Part shown: one piece after another, positions 56,551-64,000 of the stretch | How positions within the stretch are numbered: the stretch's first letter is position 1 | How the letters are laid out: each line of letters starts with the position of its first letter | Source: Omphalotus guepiniiformis | Lineage: Eukaryota; Basidiomycota; Agaricomycetes; Agaricales; Omphalotaceae | DNA length: 64,000 bases | Assembly: GCA_028554645.1 (NCBI GenBank) | Contig: JAQOOI010000031.1 | Coordinates: 62,001 to 126,000, forward strand | Direction: 5' to 3' | The notes under the pieces: generated by a model | Databases searched by the model: none | What the model was told of the DNA's origin: nothing | Seen by the model: only the letters and a program-made list of their open reading frames with translations | Program-made: the position numbers and the translations under genes

Positions 56551-57164
56551 GTCGGAGGAAAAACGCAATCGCGATTGAACATCTGAGCGCTGAGCGCTGA
56601 GCAACGAACCCCCGAGTCCTACCAGGTCTTACCATATTCCCTACATACGCTGCGAATTCTTGCGTTACAGTGGTAGGCCTAGGTGCGGTTCATCGTGGGT
56701 GAGGATTGGAGGTATTGCAAATTTGATTTTCGGAAGAGTACATGCTAGTACATGTGTAACGTGTTGAATGTTCTGAAATTCGGAAAAAGGTGGGTGATGC
56801 GCTGTGATGCGATACGTAGTGAGCGCTGCCACCTAATATTACCAAATATAATATTGATCAGAAGTGACATGTGGACCCATTGATCCGACGCTGTACAAGC
56901 GGATTCCCCTTGGAATCGGCCAGTTGCTTAAAGTTGGGTGCCCAGGGGAGTTACAGTACCAGTAGTAGTAGCAACGTGGGTAGTCCGACCTAGCAGGACT
57001 ATCGGACATGGTCGGGAACGGGTCTAGTCGGTCCGGGGCGGCTTCCCCTTATGCCCGACGGTCCTCCCGCACCTCTCCCGCCCTCTTTAGCACATTACAT
57101 ACTGAATCCTTGTGTATGTAGTTGTACATGAATTCAAATTATAAAATTAATGTAATACAAACTA
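56551..57164. other. intergenic, left flank of the KDZ transposase gene
   Basis: No gene is seen. I looked for terminal inverted repeats matching the region right of 62161 and found none by eye. Confidence 0.4.
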
Positions 57165-60100
57165 TTAGGGATCAATAGCTACTCGTAATACAGAGGCTGT
57201 AGTGTCAGCAGCCTCCTCCTCCTCCTCCTCACCTTCACTTTCCCATCCTTCTTCTCCTTCTTCACTGCCATTGTTAGCCGACTCTCCCTCCCTCCTGTCC
57301 TGGTCACTCTGCATGTTATGCTCCCTATCTTCCTGGCACTGCACTCCCCTGGGAAATGTCTGCCGTCGAACCCCAACACCGGGAATAAACCATGTAAGGT
57401 TGCGAGTATTGAATCCCGGAAGTTTGTATATCTTCTGAAGCCGCATACGATGAAGGGAATTAAATCGACCCCGCTCCCAACGGTAGAGGCTGATTTGATA
57501 GGCCAGAGTGGGGTCTGTCTCTGCAACGGCGGCTTCGACGGTTTTGAGGTATGCATTCTCTTCTTTCATATAGGTGACCAATCTCCATATCTCTACATGC
57601 AGTCGATCTAGCTCCTCCCATGCTCGGAAGATCTTGAAGTACTCGTTCATGAGCACTCGATTTGCGGGAACAGCCCAGGCCTTCTCTCTAACATCACTGC
57701 GAGTGTCTTTGAGAAAGTCAAGCTCGGACAGGTAGGCCTTCTCCACCACGTCTTCGTAATCCAAGGCTGGTCGTGGCGGGGAGAGCTTGGCGGCAGCAGC
57801 GTTGTATTGACTCAGAGCCTCTTGTATAGTCTTGGACCGGCTCTTCAAGGCTTTTCCTAGATGTCGCCTCATCTTGTAACCTAGATAGTATTGAGGTTAG
57901 TCACTGTTCAGGATGGATTGCAATATCACATACCAGTACCAGCCATATGCATTTTTGAAAGTTCAAATATCCTCGCTACCACCAAGCCTTCAAGCCTATC
58001 CACGCACTTCTGATATTGGTGAGTCCTCGACAGCTCCTCTGCCATTACCCATTCTGTAGACCCCTCCGTCCATCGTTCCTTAATACCCATTCGTTCCTCA
58101 AGCAGATGAATGTCATTGAGAATTTTCTCCTCCATCTCCAGGTGATTCCGCATGGTTCTCTCGAGTGCATAGGTCTGGTCGCGTCGGCTTGGGTCATAGG
58201 TCTGAAACAATGTTCTTGTGGATTCCAATTGAACACGGCGCTCCCGTAGTTGAACGAGTCTTCGGAAAAGGTGAATTGTATTCAAGTCCTCCTCCCTTGT
58301 TTGGTCCTGCCTTGACTCAAGGTATTCCTTCTCCTCATCTAGCCATCGAAACATTTCATCCACACCTTCAATCTTTAGATCCTTCATTCTCTGAACAACA
58401 CTATTGGTTGTGGCTACAATGGCAAGGGCCTGTGCGTAGTTGTTGTAGATAAATTTTGTGATATTGCCATAGGCCTCGAAGTTGTCGTGGTGGTACATCC
58501 ATAGAGCGATCATTTGTCGACGGTGGAAGCTGCTAGCATGTCTGGTGGCAGCGGCAAGTGAGTTGGACTGGGAGAAAAGACGTTCCATGACCTCGAGGTC
58601 CTCTAGCCCAGCACCGTGAATATAGGTGAGGAGGAAGCTGAGCTGACATCGACGATTGTGTGCATGGCCATGCAGAGAACCAATGAGAATTTTGAGGCTC
58701 TCGTCATGAGCTAACGCCTTTAAGGGACTCTTCTCAACGGTGGAATGGAACTGGCAGCCAATGTCATAGCCAAATCCTTTCTTCGACTTGTTTTGAGCAG
58801 CACTGCGCCTTGCACGATCCTCGCGTATAGCGGTCAGAAAGCGATGGAGGAAGGCTAGCGCATATTTACGTCTTCAAACTGTAAGTCAGAAAAATGTCTG
58901 GGTGGCAGAAGCTTGACTCACTGTTCTCCGCTCTTTATCATGTCTACTATCCACAATACAAACATATGGCGGCACGCCGACACGAACACGCCTGTTTCCT
59001 TGAATATGCCCTGCTCAATGTCCGTATGGCTCTTCTTCATGTTGTCCCATCTATCCTCGCAGCCCTTAGTGTTGTTTGGCTTGTCGTTCTCCCTCTTTTT
59101 CTCCACCTCTGAAGGTTCCGAATAACCCTCAAGATTTGGCCAGTTCTTCGGGTCCCACTGGTCAACCTCGTCGGAAGAGAGGAAATAATCACCCCCACCG
59201 GTACGAGGATCTGTGCGCTCCCTTAACTCCCCTTCTATTGCAGCGTCCCATGCAGGATCGCGGCGTTCTAGTCGTTTGAGAGAATCATTCCCGTCCATGG
59301 CTGCCAGCATTCCAAACTCTAACTCTGGCTCTCTGATAACTTCATACTGGCAGCAAGGACAGGCATTCAGGGAGCGCCAGTCAGGATCCCCGCGCCCTAG
59401 AACTTGTCGGACATGGGACCTTATATTGTCCTTCACAGCGATAAACGCATCGTACGCTGACGAGAATTGAACACATAGATAGTTTTTGAATCGAACACCT
59501 TCCATGTCACAAAGACTGCGAATGAAGGGCTGAATTGAGAGGCGGGGGCATCACACAAAAAGATGGTGGTAGAGCTCGAGCGTTCGCGTAGATATTACAG
59601 ACTTGTGTATAAGAGGGTTGCAGGGGAAGAAACCTTGGCGAACCAAGCTCGCTGATATGTACTCATCCGATTTGTATGCAGCTAAATTCCTATATTGTGT
59701 ACCATCTACAAAATGTTGAGCCACCACACAAGCCAAAGTAGAAGACATACTCACAAAAAATGTCGACTAGCTTTGTTAGCGCAAATCCCAGCACCTCGCC
59801 GTCAAACTCCCGGCCGTCCCTTTCTCGATATTTATAGTCCATGTACGCTTGTGCCATACCATCAATCTGCACCTTCCAACGCTGCTGGTCCACTTCAATT
59901 TTGTCCCGCCGTTTTCGATAATCTTTCTTAAAGCTAGTTTAAAATTGTCAGAATAATACAGGACATATATGTTAAAAGAATATCACCTATTTTGATATTG
60001 CCTTTTCGCCTCGTAGAAGAGGTGCGCCTCTTGCTGTATGTCCTCCCAATCACCTTCATCCTCCTCGCGATACACCTGGCTCGGTTCTGTCCCATCAGTG

Positions 60101-60369
60101 TTAGGCAAGCTTGATGTGAGGCCGTGGTCGTCCCAGTCTTCGGTGTAGTCAAGCTGAGCATCATAGTGAGCACCGAAATCGAGAACAGGTTCGTGTCTCT
60201 TCTTAGTTTTCTTCCTTTCCTCTTCAAGAAGTCGCTGATGAAGTCGCTGTTGTACTCAGGTGTAAGTCTTGACATCAGAGCGAAGCTGGCCGTCGACATG
60301 GCCACGAAGTGGATTCGAGGGTCCACGAATACGTCCACTCTTGATCCTCTTTTTCTTGTCGCGAGTCAT
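57165..60369 (-). CDS. KDZ (Kyakuja-Dileera-Zisupton) transposase
   Basis: Met 60369 starts MTRDKKKRIKSGRIRGPSNP, a basic N-terminus as in CxC1/KDZ proteins. Later exons give GFFPCNPLIHKSVISTRTLE (the end of the CxC-type region), ACPCCQYEVI, TGVFVSACRHMFVLWIVDMI and KSGEQ. The D of VDMIKSGE is a likely catalytic residue. Then come KKGFGYDIGCQFH, SLHGHAHNRRCQLSFLLTYI, GLEDLEVMERLFSQSNSLAA and RHASSFHRRQMIALWMYHHD, all hallmarks of the KDZ core. The C-terminal exons are coiled-coil-like and end in an acidic EEEEEE tail (stop 57165). The protein would be near 950 aa. I saw no clear stop or frameshift in the core, but the cysteine-cluster exon near 59690-59760 could not be joined with certainty. 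The gene lies head to head with a TET/JBP gene, as described for basidiomycete KDZ elements. Confidence 0.85.
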
Positions 60370-60498
60370 TGTGTATAAGTGGACAAACGATTCGATCAAC
60401 GTCAATGACGCACGCGTTGGATCACGTGGGGTCGAAAGCGTTTACTTATATAAGTTATATTTTACCTGGAAGATCTAAACACTTCAGAAAAACACCCC
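60370..60498. promoter_or_regulatory. 130-bp divergent promoter between KDZ and TET/JBP genes
   Basis: Only 129 bp separate the two start codons. A TATATAAG-like sequence (ACTTATATAAGTTATA) near 60444-60459 is nearly palindromic and could serve both directions. Confidence 0.55.
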
Positions 60499-62161
60499 AT
60501 GTTCAGCGGTAAGTGTCTCTATACCTCTTCACCCCTCCTTAGACCTGTGTCGAGTGATGAGTATGCAGCCACGGCCCTGGAGGCAGCAGAAGTCGCACTA
60601 CACGGTCTATAAATCCAACTCAATTGTTTACGGAATCTGACTTCACTGACGACTATTTACCTTTTCAGCCGGCCGTCGTTTACGTAGTGGGAACGAATTT
60701 GGTGGTCTGTCTGCCGGTCAGACCGTCCAGTTCTATACCCTCAATATCGATTCCAACAAGATTTTCGAAAACGCCAACACCCGTCAAATGCAGCACGAGC
60801 AGGACGACGACGACAACGATGACGACGACGACCATCGGCTCTTCACCTCGTCCCAGGATTTGACGCGGACGCAGTGTAATGACCCTCGTCTTGTTCCGCT
60901 GAAGGATTTGGCCCAAGCTCCTGTCCTCGTTCTCCCCCCTCGTCGCCACCGCATCGCATACCAGCCGGACTTCAGCCTCACTGCCAAGGAACGAAAGAAC
61001 AAGAAATCTAAGTCTCGTTACCGTGTTTTGAGAGATAGTAAACGCCGAGCTACGCAGCAGGAGAGAGGGAGCACCTTGAAGGCATGCGTGATGAACCGTC
61101 CCCCGCCTATCCCGCTTTTGACAGCATTCCAGCGTCCTCAGGGTGTTTGGACCGGCACTCGAACTGAAGCTTGCTACCAGGACTATAGGTTGACGCAGAG
61201 TTTGGACATGGGCTTACGGCTAGTTCACTGGGATGGCAGGTGTGTCTCAAACAATTCTATATCTCCTCATCTCCTAATGATCCTCCTCCAGCCAAACAAA
61301 AATTATTGAGGATATGACGCATCTCCCGCTGATCGTCATGGGTGCTCGACCGAATGACCATACGTGGATGGACACCGTGCGGAGGATCGACGACGTCTTC
61401 ACCGAAGTTCACAAGCATCTCCGCCTGAAGCAGGAGGTTCACCGTCGTGGTCGACACCTCTCCATACCCATGGGTAATGGATTTGGCGGTGGGCAGCAGA
61501 GGCCTTCCAACTTCGCTCATACTACGCACAACGCTGTGGTTCTACAGCGTGTCCTTGAAAACCCAGATGTGAAGAGAGCCGCCGGTCTGTGTGATCGTGC
61601 GTTTCATTATATATCTGTCTTTTGCTGTGCTGACTTTGTATAGATTACTTTGAATCCTATTTTCCTCGAATCCACTCCCTTTACAAGAACGTTCTCAACA
61701 TCCTTCACGCCGACAACCCAGAGCTTAAACGCATCTTTGAAAACTCCGTGTTCGCTGCCGCCAATATCAACTTTGAGCGTGCCGTTACCTTCCGCCACGT
61801 TGACTTTCTCAATCTCCTGTTTGGTCTTTGCGCTGTATTTCCCACTGGCGACTACAATCATATTGACGGAGGGCATCTTGTACTCTGGGACCTTGGTCTG
61901 GTTCTCGAATTCCCCCCTGGCACGGTCATTCTTCTTCCTTCGGCACTCCTAGAGCATTCCAACATCATGATCGCGAAGCATGAGACCCGCCAGTCCATTA
62001 CTTTTTACTCCTCCTCTGGTCTTTTCAGGTGGTGTCACAATGGGAACATGTCCGACAAAGAGTTCATGTGTAGAGCAAGTGCGACCCTCAGGGAGAAATG
62101 GAAGAATCATAGATTAGACTTGTGGAAAACTGGCATAGAGCTACTTAGACCTGTGCCTTAG
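60499..62161 (+). CDS. TET/JBP-family 2-oxoglutarate/Fe(II) dioxygenase
   Basis: Four exons: 60499-60508 (MFSA), 60669-61239, 61292-61596 and 61644-62161. Exon 2 contains an Asp-rich stretch and basic KERKNKKSKSRY. Exon 3 reads HLPLIVMGARPND, then SIPMGNGFGGGQQRPSNFAH. Exon 4 carries the oxygenase core: AVTFRHVDFLNLLFGLCAVF with the H-x-D iron ligands, GDYNHIDGGHLVLWDLGLVL, EFPPGTVILLPSALLEHSNI with the distal His, and HETRQSITFYSSSGLFRW with the Arg that would hold 2-oxoglutarate. This follows the pattern of fungal TET/JBP proteins, which oxidise 5-methylcytosine in DNA. All metal and cosubstrate residues appear intact. It lies divergent from a KDZ transposase, the arrangement reported for fungal TET/JBP expansions. 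Confidence 0.9.
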
Positions 62162-62571
62162 ATAGCCTTAATGTTTATTCTTCAATTTTGTCTCCCTCTT
62201 GAAAGAAGTGGCAATAGGTTGAGACCATGCGAGCTAGTATTACCTTAGGTACATATGTATAGTGAACACGGAGAATAAGACTCTGACTTTGACCCTGTTA
62301 TAACTTCTTTCTACGTCCATAAAATGCATTCAAAAATTTAGAATAGGTCATAACTAGCTTGGTCATTTGAAGTCTACCATTTTTTCTGATATTAAATGTG
62401 TTGATGAACGTGGATATGAGATTTAGAGCTTAAGGACAAACTCGAAAAACACCATTCTGAGATTGATCCAAATTCCGCATGTAATCATACCTGCTCTTCC
62501 AACTACTTCAACCATCGTCAACCTCGACCTCACTTATACATATTATTTTCTCACTATTTTGTCTACTCTCA
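62162..62571. other. intergenic, right flank of the KDZ-TET/JBP pair
   Basis: AT-rich, with no gene seen. The right end of the transposon should lie here or beyond, but I could not recognise termini. Confidence 0.4.
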
Positions 62572-63168
62572 ATGCCAAGAAAACGAACTCAGACAGCAAT
62601 TGATAAAGCAGAGCGTACACCTGAAGAAAAAGCAGCTGCGAAAGAGATCAGTCGATTTTGCGCCAACCGGTGCTATCGTCGAAAGTAAGTTCCTCAATCT
62701 CGTTGCTCGATGTCAAGTCAAAACTAACTGTATTCTATTATTCATACTCTCATTTTCTATTCTACCACAGGTTGAAGCGTGAAGCGCCGGAGAAAGCTCG
62801 TGAAAGGATGGCTACACGGCGTGCTGCTATGACGGAGGAGGAAAAGGCAGCTGCCAAAGAAAAGCGAAAGCAGCATGATTCTACATATTATTTGACGTGT
62901 GTCCATGGTTTTTTTCTCTCTATAGTACTACGCTGACTTTTATATACTCTGCTCTAGTCATCGTGATCAAATCCTTGCGCAATCATCGAGACAGCGTGCC
63001 AGGTGCGTTTTCTGCTGTTCTTCTGCTGCTCAAACCAACATGCCCAACCTTTTTAGTTCATTCATTCAGAAGCATGGTGAATATGCATATTTCAATGATT
63101 ATCCTAGCCGGAATGTGAATCTTCGCAAGTCCTTGGGCGAGGGTCTATTGCCAGACACTGTAGAATAG
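62572..63168 (+). CDS. small basic protein of unknown function
   Basis: ATG 62572 opens MPRKRTQTAIDKAERTPEEK then AAAKEISRFCANRCYRRK to a GTAAGT donor. Exon 2 gives LKREAPEKARERMATRRAAM and TEEEKAAAKEKRKQHDSTYY. Exon 3 gives HRDQILAQSSRQRA, and the last exon FIQKHGEYAYFNDYPSRNVN to the stop at 63168. The joins close in frame at GT..AG introns. About 140 aa, rich in Lys, Arg, Glu and Ala, with two similar TxEEKAAAKE segments that are probably helical. It could be DNA-binding. I know no family. It lies 410 bp after the TET/JBP gene on the same strand. Confidence 0.55.
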
Positions 63169-63310
63169 GAGCTATACCCAGCCTTGTTCTCGTAGTCTAT
63201 AATTGAACACTTGCCTTTTCATGAATCGTGTCCACAGTTCGAGCTTCTTTCATCCATTCTCTTGTCAAAGTCACTGTCACCAAGTATTGAATTGAAGTAA
63301 CTACCAACAA

Positions 63311-64000
63311 TCAAAAAGTGCTACGAGAAGAGTGTGTACAGCTAACTAATCCTTCCCTGTCCCACCGATTGTACTGGGCAAAAGCAGTCCCTCGAGTCCC
63401 CTCCACACGATAAACTGTTCCACCTCGAAATTGTAACCCATCCATAATCAAACTCTTTCGCGTTGAATACACACCAGGTTTTACACCTCTAACTACAACA
63501 AAATGTTCGTCGTCTCCGGGTGCCCTTTCCTGTAAGAGCATTGGTATGCCTGAGTCCACAAACTCCTGATAGAAATCAGCGGCGCGCTGGGGGTCAGAGA
63601 ATTTTCGAACGACATGATGGTGGTTCAAAGAGTTGTATACATCGGCAGCACCGGGAACACCTGGGACAGTGAACCTGAACAATGGTGAGAACAAGTAAAA
63701 AAAGCCAGACAGAATTGAGGAGCTGAGACTGTGCTTACCATGCACGATACAAGCCATGGATATTATTGACTCCAGCGTACACAATGTAGGCTGGGGCTTG
63801 ACTGCCCGGATGAACTACAATGGTAGAACTTGGGGGTGGCCGGATTGTAGTGGAATGAGGGAGACCTCTTTCGCTGGAAGTGCCGCCGGATCGAGATTGA
63901 CGAGACGGCGAAGGGCTCGCTGGCGGTGTAAGAGAGGTCAGACCAGAACCAGAGAGAGACGTGGGGGTCTTTGGTTTGCGAGGAGTCGAGGGGGGAGAGA
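63311..64000 (-). CDS. viroplasmin/RNase H1-N-like domain protein, 5' end outside the window
   Basis: The gene enters from the right edge. The upstream exon (from 64000 to about 63738) is Ser/Pro/Thr-rich (PRKPKTPTSLSGSG) and ends with QAPAYIVYAGVNNIHGLYRA W. After an intron the exon reads FTVPGVPGAADVYNSLNHHH, VVRKFSDPQRAADFYQEFVD and SGI. This fits the short fold Y-x-V-x-x-G-x-x-x-G-x-Y-x-x-W...V-G...F....A..F of caulimovirus viroplasmin and RNase H1 N-terminal domains. A second copy may follow: FVVVRGVKPGVYSTRKSLIM, then DGLQFRGGTVYRVEGTRGTA. The stop is at 63311. Such domains bind RNA-DNA hybrids or dsRNA in RNase H1, and in mushrooms they occur in many proteins of unknown role. The function here is unknown. 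Confidence 0.5.

Noticed and set aside
60680..60949. 89-aa ORF on the minus strand
   Set aside because: It is the antisense shadow of the Asp-rich stretch of the TET/JBP exon (a run of Val on the opposite strand).
56551..62571. Terminal inverted repeats for the KDZ-TET/JBP unit
   Set aside because: I compared both flanks by eye and found only short matches in direct orientation (TAATATTACC and TAGTATTACC), which do not support a boundary call.

Overview
The window is nuclear DNA from a filamentous basidiomycete, almost certainly a mushroom-forming Agaricomycete. Genes are split by many short introns (about 50-70 nt, GT...AG), the genes are compact, and several families are typical of or expanded in this class: DUF6534 membrane proteins, TPR/F-box proteins, a short-type heme-thiolate peroxygenase, a TRI5-type terpene synthase, and a KDZ transposon next to a TET/JBP oxygenase gene. 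No species is named because nothing in the sequence allows it.

Layout. 1-9.4 kb: tRNA-Val(AAC), a broken HNH-nuclease gene, a DUF6534 membrane protein gene (+) and an F-box/TPR/LRR-like gene (-). 9.4-15.3 kb: gene-poor, with simple repeats and a 528-bp MITE with a TA target duplication (12620-13147). 15.3-28.4 kb: a Kre9/Knh1-like GPI protein (-), a DUF2235 hydrolase (+), a UPO-like peroxidase (-), a TRI5-type terpene synthase whose intron acceptor looks destroyed (-), an SGNH/CE16-like esterase (-) and a secreted ADP-ribosyltransferase-like protein (-). 29.4-33.2 kb: the mitochondrial complex III gene QCR6 (-), a second identical tRNA-Val, then a strongly CpG-depleted AT-rich block holding one small secreted-protein gene.

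33.2-56.3 kb: an SF1 (UPF1-like, Hrr1/SAD-3-like) helicase (-) lies head to head with a cellular RNA-dependent RNA polymerase (+), which looks like an RNA-silencing pair. Then follow MsrA, a NodB-family deacetylase, a small secreted protein and its broken tandem copy, a probable RNase H2 subunit C, a second shorter copy of the helicase (+), and a second copy of the ADP-ribosyltransferase-like gene (-). The two helicase copies and the two transferase-like copies flank the RdRP region, which suggests a segmental duplication that was later rearranged.

57.1-62.2 kb: a KDZ transposase (-) and a TET/JBP dioxygenase (+) are divergent across about 130 bp. This is the known fungal association of KDZ elements with TET/JBP genes. 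62.5-64 kb: a small basic protein gene and the 3' part of a gene with viroplasmin-like domains that runs off the right edge.

The observations most worth checking are the RdRP-helicase pair with its duplicated helicase, a 433-bp MITE that inserted at the splice donor of a helicase intron and duplicated it, the CpG-free block that starts just after the tRNA gene, the promoter element shared by the two transferase-like paralogs, and the KDZ-TET/JBP unit.
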